From Clavaria fumosa (lineage: Eukaryota; Basidiomycota; Agaricomycetes; Agaricales; Clavariaceae), in the NCBI GenBank assembly GCA_951802425.1, contig OX637801.1, forward strand, positions 1-64,000: a DNA stretch of 64,000 bases, given 5' to 3'. Shown piece by piece: positions 37,395 through 48,299 of this stretch. The translations under genes were made by a program, and so were the position numbers. Position 1 is the stretch's first letter; the number at the start of each line of letters is the position of its first letter. The notes under the pieces are model-generated. The model had not been told where the DNA came from, ran no database searches, and saw only the letters and a list, made by a program, of their open reading frames with translations.

Positions 37395-38297
37395 CTAATC
37401 CCTTGTTTCTCCGCAGTAAATTAGAACTACTTCGTGCACATTGACCAGTGCGGCAGGATGTTGTGTTTTCCTCGATAGATAGCTTGCAATGTCGTTGGCG
37501 CTCCTACTGTGTTCTGGGATCTCGAGCTGATCAAATACCACATGTTGAATGGAAGGCGTTGTGCATATCAGATACACCAAGGGTTTCAGCCAGTCCCCAG
37601 ACTCGCAGTCGATAACAATGTTTCTGTGTTCGGTGAGTCTAAACCTTCGTATAACCCCATCCGTGGCCTGGATAATCGTTGGAGATGAAGATAACGAAGC
37701 GGACGGGGAATACGACGATGACGGTGGTGGAAATGTTGGCGATGATGACGGCGTTGATATAGATGAGAATGTCGAGGACGACGTGGCTAAGAAGGCAAAT
37801 TCTGATGAGCATGATCATGAAGGGGAGCCCGGAGGCCGACGCCGAGGCGACACCAAGAAAGACGACGGCAGGAAGGCCGATGAGGAGGAAAGTGAATTCG
37901 ACGATGATCATGGTCAAGGCGAAGGCGAGAAAGGCGATGGTAGGGAGTCTGACGATGAGGAGAGTGAGTCCGACGATGCCCGACGCGACGGTGAGAAAGA
38001 CGACGGAGAGAAAGACAACAGGGAGAGTGACGACGGCAAGAAAGACGACGGTGAGGACACTGATGATGAAGAGGAAAGTGAATCCGACGATGGTCGAGGC
38101 GAAGGCGAGGAAGGCGAGAAAGGCGAAGGGAAGAAGGCCGACGATGAAGCCGACGACGAAGCCGACGATAGCCAAGGCGAAGGCGAAAAAGACGACGGCA
38201 AGAAGACGGACGACGAGGAGAGTGAATCCCGTGATGGCCGAGGGGAAGGCGAGAAAGGTGACGGGAAGATGGCCAAACACGTGGAGATTGATTCATG
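37395..38297 (-). CDS. Possible repetitive multi-pass membrane protein
   Basis: On the minus strand a 220-codon open stretch (38297 to about 37700) is a repetitive hydrophobic sequence with about eight segments of the type FLAFASTIVGFTFLF or VVFLAVVTLPVVFLSVV. A 46-bp intron (GTATTC...ATCCAG, about 37672-37717) would join it in phase to ATDGVIRRFRLTEHRN and a soluble tail that runs to a stop at 37395 (DWLKPLVYLICT, VVFDQLEIPEHS, VNVHEVVLIYCGETRD). The 5' start is not resolved because no ATG opens the hydrophobic frame. Caveat: the plus strand of the same DNA has a 253-codon Asp/Glu/Lys/Gly repeat ORF (37549-38310) with a good GTGAGT donor at 37632. Acidic repeats are hydrophobic when read in antisense, so which strand is coding is uncertain. 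The soluble tail favours minus. Confidence 0.38.
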
Positions 38298-38446
38298 GCC
38301 GAGACGATGAGGTGGTAACACCTCGGGTAACTATCCTAAGTTCCCAATATTCTATTTCACTATTGATTCGCTTATCCCGATTAGAACAGTATCGTTGTTG
38401 TCGCGCAAATGGTCGAAAAAGTATACGAATATTGAATCGGGCGAAC

Positions 38447-39301
38447 ATGATACTTTCATCATTTGCGAGTGCTCCGCTATTACCAGATCAGGCGATCGAC
38501 ATCATGCTCAATCCCATCGTTGGTACCCTAGCCGATATGGAAAACGAGAGTTTCAAGTGTTTGATCCGTGGTTACACGGCGGTTGATAGCACAGAAGAGC
38601 AAGAATACGCGGCATTCGTAGGTTCCAAATGAGTCTTTTGTATAGGATCTGAATGGGTGACTAGATCGACACGTTCAAGCCATATAAATGCGGGCGCGGC
38701 GATGTCAGAAAGATTTGCCGCACATGGGTTGATCAAGGGAAGCACGGCCAGGCCAACGACCAGCTTCGGAATAGGCATCTGGTGCGTTTTTTGTCTTCTA
38801 TCCTTTTTATTCGCGAAGTAACACGTCTGGTAGTCTCTGACGAAACGAGAGTTTAGCCGCGTTGGGGATGGCTATATCGAGACATTGTTGATGCAGATGA
38901 ACACTCTAGAACTCACCATCGATATCGAGCGGCGGTCACAAGGCCGCGGAGGGTTACGTTGGAAGACAAGTTTCAATCGCCTGGTCTTCCAGGGAACAGA
39001 ACAATATCGGCACCATTTCGCTGCGTTGAAGACGGCGCAAAGGGAGGAAAAGATGAAAGAGCTTTCTGCCGAGTACAAAGACTGGATGCGCGCCAATCAA
39101 GAAACGGTGCTCCATTTGTACAACACGGTCAATGAATATAACGATGGGTTTGTCAAAACTCCCTGGAGGGATCTCGAAAAGAACGCGACGAACCTATTGG
39201 AGCACGTCGCTTTTGCGTTGGCTGGGGTGGTCTACCAATACGTCTCCAATTTCTTCAAAAAATATCCTATTGATGCTTTCCGGGCTGCCCGCACCGTGTA
39301 A
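38447..39301 (+). CDS. Unknown 233-aa protein, three exons
   Basis: Model: ATG 38447, introns 38568-38645 (GTGGTT...TATAG) and 38782-38856 (GTGCGT...TTTAG), stop TAA at 39299-39301. Exon phases agree and the coding length is 702 bases. It reads MILSSFASAPLLPDQAIDIM, then SHINAGAAMSERFAAHGLIK and GSTARPTTSFGIGIC, then MNTLELTIDIERRSQGRGG. A charged helical middle follows (QREEKMKELSAEYKDWMRAN), with a weak C-terminal hydrophobic stretch (LLEHVAFALAGVVYQYV). No family recognised. Upstream exons are possible because the same frame is open before 38447. An antisense 68-codon ORF with a signal-peptide-like start (38572-38778) is rejected in favour of this model. Confidence 0.5.
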
Positions 39302-39602
39302 CAGGTTAGGCTAGATTCTGCGACCCATGTTTCTCAATTCAGGACCCCGCTATGGTGCCAGCGAGCTCAGATTAGCGGCCAAAGGATCAGGTGCGAATGC
39401 CACTAGCATGAACCCGGATCGCACAATGTAGGAGTATCCCAGTCACCCCTTGCCATCAGCCAACTCAGGCTGGAGGCGAAGGGATCAGAGATTGAGATTG
39501 GAGTGATTACCAGCATGAACCCGGATCGCACAATGTAGGAGTATCCCAGTCACCCCTTGCCATCAGCCAACTCAGGCTGGAGGCGAAGAGATTGAGATGA
39601 GT
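39300..39602. repeat. 107-bp tandem duplication with 16-bp hairpins
   Basis: The block from GCATGAACCCGGATCGCACA to CTCAGGCTGGAGGCGAA occurs at 39406 and again at 39513, a 107-base shift. A third, more diverged copy of its end (GAGCTCAGATTAGCGGCC) is at 39362. Each copy contains the stem-loop CAGCC-AACTCA-GGCTG (39457-39472 and 39564-39579), which recurs elsewhere in the window. No ORF spans it. Confidence 0.8.
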
Positions 39603-39896
39603 ATTACCTAATCTCTGCCATTTGATGTCCGAATATGTGACACTGCAAATGGACACCTAATTTTACGTCGTGAGAATGACTAACTAACCTAACTGAACCA
39701 TTTGTAGGATGGAGCAGATAAAAGACCTTGGTCCCTAGATTGATTCTGGGGGAAACAATGTATATTGGTGGGTAGTGGGCTGTGGTACATCATAGACGAA
39801 CAAAAAATTCACTGGGAGAGAGTAATTACATGTACTTGCACCAATTGTGAAGCATGAAGAAAAACCAGATTCACATAGTCGCCCAAAAAAAACCAC
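39603..39896. other. Intergenic, nothing recognised
   Basis: Short AT-leaning spacer downstream of two converging genes. It contains one interstitial telomere-like run (GACTAACTAACCTAACTGAA near 39680), too short to be more than a trace. Confidence 0.5.
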
Positions 39897-41221
39897 CTAA
39901 TCCTCTTGATGGCGACACATTTTCTGGACGAATCGCAGGGTGTACGCATCGTCGTCGTCGCTATCGGACTCGTGCTTCTGCTTGCCTCTCCTGTTGCTGA
40001 TGTTAGCCCTCTTTATGACGTCCCGGACTAGTTCATGGGGAATGATAAAGGAGACTTTGTTCTCATCTTCAGGTAGAGGATCCCGGTACAGGTGTCGGTA
40101 AAGTATTTGAATTTCCTCAGTGTGATCTCCCGCTGGAAGTTGAGGATATATCTTGTAAAAATATGAGCATTGTAGGAAACGACGCAGAGTTAGGAGGCTC
40201 ACCTGATGTGTAATAACGTTGGCAGCAGTAAAGTTGACAACGCTGTTTGCGACCTCGCAAAAAGTGGTGTATTTGATAGGGATGCCCTTCCGGAACTCCG
40301 TTGCCTTTGGATCGTTCAACCGCGGTGCATGCTTGACCGTCTGGGCTTCTACAATCTCCCAGTGAGACCACGTCACAAGCTCTAACTCTTTCTCTCTATC
40401 CAAATAAATCTTGATTGCGACCACAAGCTTCACCTTGCCTTTGGTCAGACAGAGAAGCCTGGCAGCATCCAGGGATAACTTCTCTTCACTGTCTGACCTT
40501 GCAACCTCGAAAGCGATGGTAGGTGTCGAGGACTTCTTTCCCTTGACGACCTCGTAGAGGCTAAAGTCCGGTTCCTTGGAACCCTGAACCAGACGTATGG
40601 TGGTAGACCCACCGGACATAATAGTTATTCCCCGGTAAGCCTTGCGTGGCGAGAAGGCTTGTTGGTCGGTCAGCAGAAGGAAAATCTCGGACATGATTTC
40701 ATGTTCGGGGGTTAAGGTGCAGGTGATGTGCAGAGTGTCGTGATGTAGATCCACGCTGCCAGTGGAAATATTAAAACCTAAACATGCGACATCAATATGC
40801 AGACGTGCCGTACTCCCTCCCATTGATCACTTAAGATCTTAGACACCAACTCATAAACCTCTATGGTGATGTTTTGAATTGTGACGTATTCGATACCTTG
40901 GCCAACAGCTTCTTGTACTTGCTGTAGGACATCCTCGACTGTGTGAACACATGGGGGGCTCGGGGGTGGGGTTGATAATCGATGGCGAGCGGTGGGAGAC
41001 AAAGGATAATGGAGTGCGACAGTGGAGTCCCCTCCAATGGTATGGTGATGAGAAGGGGCTTCTGGGGTTGGCCCCTCAAGGGAAGGGCGATTGCTAGTGG
41101 GTGGTGTCGGAGGGCGGGCCGAGGGGGAGCTGGGTCGACGTGTCTCAGGATTCGAGCCATGTGTGTATGAGCGAGCAGGCCTGCCCATTGACCAAGAATC
41201 ATCGCCAATGTAGGTTGTCAT
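39897..41221 (-). CDS. PD-(D/E)XK-like unknown protein, two exons
   Basis: Model: ATG at 41221, an 80-bp intron at 40817-40896 (GTATCG...TGGGAG), stop at 39897. This gives 414 aa with phases in agreement. Residues 1-95 are Pro/Ser/Thr-rich and disordered. The folded part has a PD near residue 192 (EPDFSLYE), then PTIAFEVARSDSEEKLSLDA with a Glu at 212, a strand VKLVVAIKI and a YTTFCEVANSVV helix. PD...EV.S...D followed by a hydrophobic strand resembles Uma2-like restriction-endonuclease-fold proteins, but the usual E-x-K lysine is not in place, so catalysis is doubtful. The C-terminus is a basic/acidic tail (RRGKQKHESDSDDDD). A fragment of this tail is duplicated at 56324. Expected location is the nucleus, by inference only. 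Confidence 0.6.
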
Positions 41222-41546
41222 ATCGGATGACAGCAAAGGTGACACAGTGTATTGACAGAATATGAACGCAACTCAGCGCACATAACCTGATCAACGACGG
41301 CGTTGCTAGCAACAATGCAAGCAAGACCTGGGATTATAACGCCACCAGAGAGCAAGCTTAAATAAGTAAGTGTTGTGCTGTCATTGTGTCAAATCAGGTA
41401 TCCCAGCCGCCCGGGTGCTCACTCGAAGTAATGACGTTGCCTGCTCACGTCTAATTCCCTGCAAAAGCCAGCACCTGTTGTTATGAATTGAATCCCAAGA
41501 ATAACTATCCTATACATGTCTTTTATTACAGTAAATATCAATGGAC
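41222..41546. other. Intergenic, possible promoter region
   Basis: Single-copy-looking DNA upstream of the minus-strand gene. No ORF of note, no clear TATA or repeat. Confidence 0.4.
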
Positions 41547-41790
41547 CCAAGCAGTCTGAATTGACTTGGAGGTGGAGCCCTCCTCTTCCGTTCTTCTTCT
41601 ACTAGTCTGAGCTGACAGGCGATACCTCGCATGCCTCTTTCGCTTTGTACGTCGGGGTATCCGTCCCAAGCAGTCTGAGCTGACTGTTGGAGATGGAGCC
41701 CCTTCCTCTTCCGTTCTTCTTCTTCCTGTTTCTACCAGTCAGCTCAGACTGGTGGGATTGGGGAGACCTCGCATGCCTCTTCGTGTACTG
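41547..41790 (+). repeat. ~119-bp tandem duplication, hairpin at each end
   Basis: CCAAGCAGTCTGA...GACCTCGCATGCCTCTT occurs twice (41547-41640 and 41666-41785) with shared internal words CCTCTTCCGTTCTTCTTCT and ACCTCGCATGCCTCTTCG. Each copy has a CAGTC-N6-GACTG hairpin near both its left and right ends (41552, 41603; 41671, 41736), perfect in the second copy. In one frame the hairpin reads KQSELTVGDGAP, the same short peptide as in the gene at 52589-54352. Confidence 0.7.
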
Positions 41791-42672
41791 TGTACTAGTC
41801 GACCTGTCCCACAGTCGATGGATCCCTCCCTTATATTCCTCCTCGTTTTCAAGGCCGGCTCATCGCTTTCTTTGAGTGGCGAAGGTATCCGCTCTTAGTC
41901 TTTGGATTCCCTTTTCTTTCCCATCCTATGTATTTATATATTTTCATTCCCATTCTGTTGCTGTCCGGTACGGCGGTATTGGTTGGAAGGTCGGCGTTGC
42001 TCGTCGCAGGCGGTACGCTAGCGGTTGGACTCAGTGCTTGGCGATTCTAAATTTCAAATTTATTCTTCTTCTATTTTTTTGCAATTCTTGTGAACCCATG
42101 TTGACTGGTAATCCATCCGTCGATTCTGCCTTGATTGATAGCCCACATCCCATCGGCGGAGCCAATGCGTCTTGTCCAATGTTTGATACGTCGAATTTAC
42201 TGGCGGCGGTCTTGTAAGAGCTTTGTTTTTGAATTTAGGCCGGCCCGACCGAGGTGTGCTGGGTGAAGCGACCGACGGTATCTCCGATGCATCTGTCCTT
42301 AATGTTGGCCCTGCTTTAATAGCACAATCTCAGCGCAATCTCAGCACAATCTCAGCACAATCTCAGCATGTCTTTGGCATGTCTTTGGCATGTCTTTGGC
42401 ATTTCACGTTGGGTAATAGCGAGGCATGCAGTAGCGGGGTTGTAGCAGTGATAGCAGCAACAGCGATGTATGTATAACAATGGTCACTTCCTTGGGGCTC
42501 TATAAGGTTGCAAGTCTGGGAAGTTTTTATGCAACTATAGACACGAATGGGCTTTGGGAAAATGAGTGGGTCATCGCATTCGAGCCTTGAGTGAGCCTTG
42601 AGTGTGCCTTAAGTGGGCTTGTCGTGTGTCCGGTCACTTATCTTGGTCAGTTGCGCTTTTGATGCGTTCTTG
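41791..42672. other. Intergenic with small minisatellites
   Basis: Stop-poor but featureless ORFs (41876-42217 and 42223-42477) show no family signs. Two short tandem repeats are visible: CTCAGCACAAT three times and ATGTCTTTGGC four times (42330-42400). Also GAGCCTTGAGTGAGCCTTGA near 42580. Confidence 0.45.
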
Positions 42673-43913
42673 TTACATGGTTGTCCCATGATGTTGCGAT
42701 TCTTCGAAACGCTTCGTCGGCGGCTGCAAGAGCGTTTTTCCTCGCCTTCCACGCCATGACCCTTTCCTTCTCCCGTAACAGGACACCTCCATCGCCTTTA
42801 TCCGCTTTTCCTCTTCCGCTTCGATGTTTTCTTCGACCCGTTTTATTTTACGGATAGCGGCGGCAGCTGCGTGGATTGCGATGCCTAGATCGCTTGCATC
42901 ACCATCCTTGTCGTTGTTGTCATCGTCATCTGCATTGTCATTGTCGTCGTTGTCGTCGTGGTCGCCATCATCATCTGCATTTTCGTCGTTGGGTGCAAAT
43001 CTTGTCCGTTTTCCGAGAAGCAGGTTCGTGGTCCTCGGGCTCTTGCCCGAAGGATGCAATCCCGATGGCGGAATCATCACGCTTGGTCCGCTTCTTGCAG
43101 TCGCGCTGCCTCTCGACGTCGGCTTATCTTGACCGTGACAGCCCTGTATTTTGTCGCCCGGGGACATGTTGCAAGATTGTCGTGTTGCCTTGCACCGATC
43201 GCATGTGCGGTTGTCTCGACACGCTACGCAAATTTCATCTCTGGCGGCGCATCGGGAACAACTCTGCTCAACATGAGCTTTGTCGTTTTATTGTATCAGG
43301 AATGAACCTGCTGCTTACCTTCGTCTGCATTTCTAGTGACCGTCCATCCCTTGACCCGTTTCTCGTTTCGGTCGTGGTCATCCCTTCTGGTCTTATTTGG
43401 GCGAGTTTTGCAGCCTCCGCCTCTTCTTGCATTTCGCGCAACGCCTCTCTTCTTCTATCCTCTGCCTCTCCGGCCTCCCTCGCCTTTTCTTCCGCCTCCC
43501 ACACCGCTTTTTCACGTTCCTCTCGTCCTGCCTCCCACGCTGAAGCCCATTTCCCACCGGCTCCATGCCTAGTGTGATTCCCTTCATCACCCCTTCTATC
43601 TCACTTATGAGGCCATCCGTGTCGGGTTTGCATCCCACTGACCGCGCCGGATCGCAGATGATGGCTGACTTTATCTGTTAAATTCATGTGTCAACTCTTC
43701 AGCTGATATTGATTGATTGTCACTTACCATGAGTTCTCTCGTCTTTTCCAGCCATTCCTTCCCTTCGCCCCATATCTCATCCTTCGTCGTGTTATCTGCC
43801 GCCTTCTCGTCCTGACCATTGCCGATTTCCCGAAAGCGCGTGTCTAGTCTTACACCATCTGCCATGGCTGATATTAGAAGAGGTTTTAGTGGGTTCGCAA
43901 TGGAAAATTCCAT
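42673..43913 (-). CDS. Coiled-coil protein with Zn2Cys6-like cluster
   Basis: Four exons: 43728-43913, 43605-43674, 43319-43539, 42673-43263. Introns have GTAAGT...TTAACAG, GTGAGA...CTTCAG and GTAAGC...GAGCAG ends. All phases agree and the coding length is 1068 bases (355 aa). After an N-terminal helix, exon 3 is a long coiled coil (EREKAVWEAEEKAREAGEAE). Exon 4 opens with CSRC-AARDEI-C-VACRDNRT-C-DRC-KATRQS-C, that is C-x2-C-x6-C-x8-C-x2-C-x6-C, the spacing of fungal Zn(II)2Cys6 domains. The basic residues normally between cysteines 2 and 3 are absent, so DNA contact is uncertain. The C-terminal part has an Asp/Asn-rich run (DDDGDHDDNDDNDNADDDDN), an Ala-rich helix and a basic end. Agaricomycetes carry many such mid-protein cysteine clusters. 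Function unknown, possibly a nuclear regulator. Confidence 0.72.
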
Positions 43914-44329
43914 AATGAGGATGAGCAAGTGCAGGGATGCATGGAAAGTGGACAGAGGCCGGGCGCCCGAAAGTCCAACACGATTACATAATCAATTAGT
44001 CTTATTCTTATTGGTCGCGGTGCCGCGGTGCCGCGGTAACGCAGGTAATGTCGGTAAGGCCAGTAATGCCGATTGTGGGACCGGAGCAATCGCTATGCGA
44101 TGATCTTGTGCTTCGACCTGCTTGCTGAGCGGCGATGTGTGTCCCAGGTTAGTCCAGTCCAGAGGGATGAGAGTCAGGGAGGAAGTGACAATTGGCATAC
44201 TGTGCATGACCCAGTACTCGGTCACACTAGCTATTTTGGCCTTGTTCTCTCGCAATTTCACGGATAAGTCGCACGAGCCCGGCTGTGTAACCTATCACGT
44301 AAATAGGGCCAAATGAAAGTACAGCCGGC
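43914..44329. other. Intergenic, nothing recognised
   Basis: Spacer between the Zn-cluster gene and the minisatellite. A short GGTGCCGCGGTGCCGCGGTA repeat lies near 44020. No supported gene. Confidence 0.45.
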
Positions 44330-45518
44330 TGTATTTGACTGTTTTCCCCACACCATATTGGCCATGTATAGTGTACACCCCACCATATCTTGGGCCCTAA
44401 TATGGTAGGCTCCACACCATATGGCCATGTATAGTGTACACCTCACCATATCTTCAGCTCTAATATGGTAGTCTCCACACCATTTCGACTCAAGGTGCAA
44501 ATATGGTGGGCTCCACACCATATGAACTCAAGGTGCAAATATGGTAGGCTCCACACCATCTCAACTCAAGGTGAGAATATGGTGGGCTGCACACCATTTT
44601 GACTCAAAGTGAGAATATGGTGGGCTGCACACCATCTTGGCTCAAGGTGAGAATATGGTGGGCTGCACACCATTTCAACTCAAAGTGAGAATATGGTGGG
44701 CTGCACACCATCTTGACTCAAAGTGAAAATATGGTGAGCTGCACACCATTTCAACTCAAGGGTGAATATGGTAGCCTCCACACCATCTTGACTCAAGGTG
44801 AGAATATGGTGGGCTGCACACCATCTTGACTCAAGGTGAGAATATGGTGGGCTGCACACCATCTTGACTCAAGGTGAGAATATGGTGGGCTGCACACCAT
44901 TTTGACTCAAAGTGAGAATATGGTGGGCTGCACACCATCTTGACTCAAAGTGAGAATATGGTGAGCTGCACACCATCTTGACTCAAAGTGAGAATATGGT
45001 GAGCTGCACACCATTTCAACTCAAAGTGAGAATATGGTGGGCTGCACACCATCTTGACTCAAGGTGAGAATATGGTGGGCTCCACACCATCTTGGCTAAA
45101 GTGAAAATATGGTGAGCTGCACACCATTTCGACTCAAAGTGAGAATATGGTGGGCTGCACACCATCTTGACTCAAAGTGAGAATATGGTGGCCTCCACAC
45201 CATCTTGGCTTGAGGTGTGAATATGGTGGGCTGCACACCATTTTGACTCAAGGTGTGTATATGGTAGGCTCCACACCATCTTGACTCAAAGTGAGAATAT
45301 GGTGGGCTGCACACCATCTTGACTTAAGGTGTGAATATGGTAGGCTCTGCACCATTTCAACTCAAGGTGGAAATATGGTGGGCTCTACACCATTTTGGCT
45401 CAAGGTGAAAATATGGTAGGCTCCACACCATATCAACTCAAGGTAGAAATATGGTGGGCTCTACACCATATCAACTCAAGGTGGAAATATGGTGGGCTCT
45501 ACACCATTTTGACTCAAC
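44330..45518 (+). repeat. 38-bp minisatellite, left array
   Basis: About 31 imperfect units with a 38-base period (for example unit starts at 44802 and 44840), based on GAATATGGTGGGCTGCACAC followed by CATCTTGACTCAAGGTGA. Each unit contains an inverted ATGGTG...CACCAT pair, so every monomer can fold. Variation alternates GGGCTGC and GGCTCCA forms. ORFs on the minus strand (MVCSPPYSHL type) come from the repeat and are not genes. Confidence 0.92.
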
Positions 45519-46739
45519 TTTTTTGCATGGCTTGCAAACTAGACAAATTATATATCAAAAATTCGCTAAAATTCAGCAGATTCTGATTCCGCAAACCATA
45601 TGTCTGTACCTCCTTTCGTTCAGCTGCAATTTGCAAAATACACAAAATATATTCATTTGTCCTCAGTTCTGCAGTACCCTGGCTTGAAAATGGATTAGAT
45701 AACTGAGGGACCCACATACTACCTGTGGGTATATGGCAAGGGTGTGGATTAGTTTTAACTACCCACCCACCATCTCAATCCCCTCTCTGGAATACATTAA
45801 TAGCAATCAGGGTATTATTGTCCTGGGAGAGTGACCATTGGTTGGATTGCAAATTCCAGCCATCAGATTACAGCTTATGACATCTAATACAGTCATGCAA
45901 AGGCCCATAATATTTGGTGCAGATCTACAGATTCCCCATGTTTATTTTCCCAAAATTCTCAAAATCTCTCCCCAGATAGCCCCCTTTGTCAAATCACATA
46001 TTCCTGCGGTCAAATAGCTGACAATGTATACATAAAGACATGTGCAAAGTTTGGTGAAGTTAGGAAAAGTTCTCAGGAAGATAGCTCATAATGTGTCTTT
46101 TGGAGTGTAAGGCAAGGTAATGCCTTGTCTTTGCCTTCACTTCAGAGTATCCCCCAAGAGACACATTCTGAGCTATCTTCCTGAGAACTTTTCCTAACTT
46201 CACCAAACTTTGCACATGTCTTTATGTATACATTGTCAGCTATTTGACCGCAGGAATATGTGATTTGACAAAGGGGGCTATCTGGGGAGAGATTTTGAGA
46301 ATTTTGGGAAAATAAACATGGGGAATCTGTAGATCTGCACCAAATATTATGGGCCTTTGCATGACTGTATTAGATGTCATAAGCTGTAATCTGATGGCTG
46401 GAATTTGCAATCCAACCAATGGTCACTCTCCCAGGACAATAATACCCTGATTCCTATTAATGTATTCCAGAGAGGGGATTGAGATGGTGGGTGGGTAGTT
46501 AAAACTAATCCACACCCTTGCCATATACCCACAAGTAGTATGTGGGTCCTCCAGTTATCTAATCCATTTTCAAGCCAGGGTACTGCAGAACTGAGGACAA
46601 ATGAATATATTTTGTGTATTTTGCAAATTGCAGCTGAACGAAAGGAGGTACAGACATATGGTTTCCAGAATCAGAATCTGCTGAATTTTAGCGAATTTTA
46701 AAGATATATAATTTGTCTAGTTTGCAAGCCATGCAAAAA
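45519..46739. repeat. 1.2-kb inverted repeat between minisatellite arrays
   Basis: Left arm about 45519-46098 and right arm about 46158-46739 are near-perfect complements with a few small differences, around a spacer of about 55 bases that is itself partly palindromic (AGGCAAGGTAATGCCTTG). Landmarks such as ATTTTCCCAAAATTCTCAAA mirror each other. No gene. A diverged single-arm copy lies at 57425-58010, so the arm is a dispersed repeat. Confidence 0.9.
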
Positions 46740-47992
46740 AGTTGAGTCAAAATGGTGTAGAGCCCACCATATTTCCACCTTGAGTTGATATGGTGTAGAG
46801 CCCACCATATTTGTGCCTTGAGTCAAAATGGTGTGGGGCCTACCATATTTCCACCTTGAGCCCAAATGGTTTAGAGCCCACCATATTTCCACCTTGAGTT
46901 GATATGGTGTGGAGCCTACCATATTTCTACCTTGAGTTGATATGGTGTGGAGCCCACCATATTTCCAATAGTGTGGAGCCTACCATATTTCCACCTTGAG
47001 TCAAAATGGTGTAGAGCCCACCATATTTCCACCTTGAGTTGATATGGTGTAGAGCCCACCATATTTGTGCCTTGAGTCAAAATGGTGTAGAGCCCACCAT
47101 ATTTCTACTTTGAGTTGATATGGTGTGGAGCCTACCATATTTCCACCTTGAGTCAAAATGGTGTAGAGCCCACCATATTTCCACCTTGAGTTGATATGGT
47201 GTAGAGCCCACCATATTTGTGCCTTGAGTCAAAATGGTGTGGGGCCTACCATATTTCCACCTTGAGCCCAAATGGTGTAGAGCCCACCATATTTCCACCT
47301 TGAGTTGATATGGTGTGGAGCCTACCATATTTCTACCTTGAGTTGATATGGTGTGGAGCCCACCATATTTCCAATAGTGTGGAGCCTACCATATTTCCAC
47401 CTTGAGCCCAAATGGTGTAGAGTCCACCATATTTCCACCTTGAGTTGATATGGTGTGGAGCCCACCATATTTCCACCTTGAGTTGATATGGTGTGGAGCC
47501 TACCATATTTCTACCTTGAGTTGATATGGTGTGGAGCCCACCATATTTCCAATAGTGTGGAGCCTACCATATTTCCACCTTGAGCCCAAATGGTGTAGAG
47601 TCCACCATATTTCCACCTTGAGTTGATATGGTGTGGAGCCCACCATATTTCTACCTTGAGTTGATATGGTGTGGAGCCTACCATATTTCCACCTTGAGTC
47701 AAAATGGTGTAGAGCCCACCATATTTCCACCTTGAGTTGATATGGTGTGGAGCCCACCATATTTGTGCCTTGAGTCAAAATGGTGTAGAGCCCACCATAT
47801 TTCTACTTTGAGTTGATATGGTGTGGAGCCTACCATATTTCCACCTTGAGTCAAAATGGTGTAGAGCCCACCATATTTCCACCTTGAGTTGATATGGTGT
47901 GGAGCCTACCATATTTCCACCTTGAGTTGAAATGGTGTGGAGCCCACCATATTTCCACCTTGAGTTGATATGGTGTGGAGCCTACCATATTA
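46740..47992 (-). repeat. 38-bp minisatellite, right array, inverted
   Basis: About 33 units of the same family as 44330-45518 but in the opposite orientation (CACCATATTTCCACCTTGAG followed by TTGATATGGTGTGGAGCC). Together with the central inverted repeat the structure is a palindrome-like block of about 3.7 kb, although the two arrays have diverged in unit variants. The array is cut at 47992 by the TIR element copy 2. Confidence 0.92.
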
Positions 47993-48299
47993 CATCAGCA
48001 AAACCTGGGTTGTCTCCCCAGTTCTAGGGAGGAATCCATAGGAGTCATAGGAGTCATAGCTGCCATAGGCAGGTCCTCTTCTCACAGGAACTGCCAAGAT
48101 GGTTGACATCTATGGAGCACTAGGCAGTATAATATAGAGGACTCATAGACAACTCATAGACAGCAAGGTCACCACTGCTGCTCTCATTTCCAATGCTGAT
48201 ACTGAAACCAAAATAAATTCTATTCAAAATTGGTATTGACATTGAGATGAGCTCAAGTAATTACAAATCAAGAACTACATCAGAAAAATATAAAGCAGG

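Noticed and set aside
38572..38778. Minus-strand 68-codon ORF with a signal-peptide-like start
   Set aside because: It overlaps in antisense a three-exon plus-strand model whose phases and length agree.
39680..39700. Interstitial telomere
   Set aside because: Only two repeat-like units; chance or a repair scar, too short to interpret.
41687..42477. Three plus-strand ORFs of 62-113 codons
   Set aside because: No start context, no motif, and they read through short tandem repeats.
45395..47778. Trp/His-rich ORFs (MVGSTPYQLKVEIWW type)
   Set aside because: Translations of the 38-bp minisatellite; similar peptides occur on both sides because the arrays are inverted copies.
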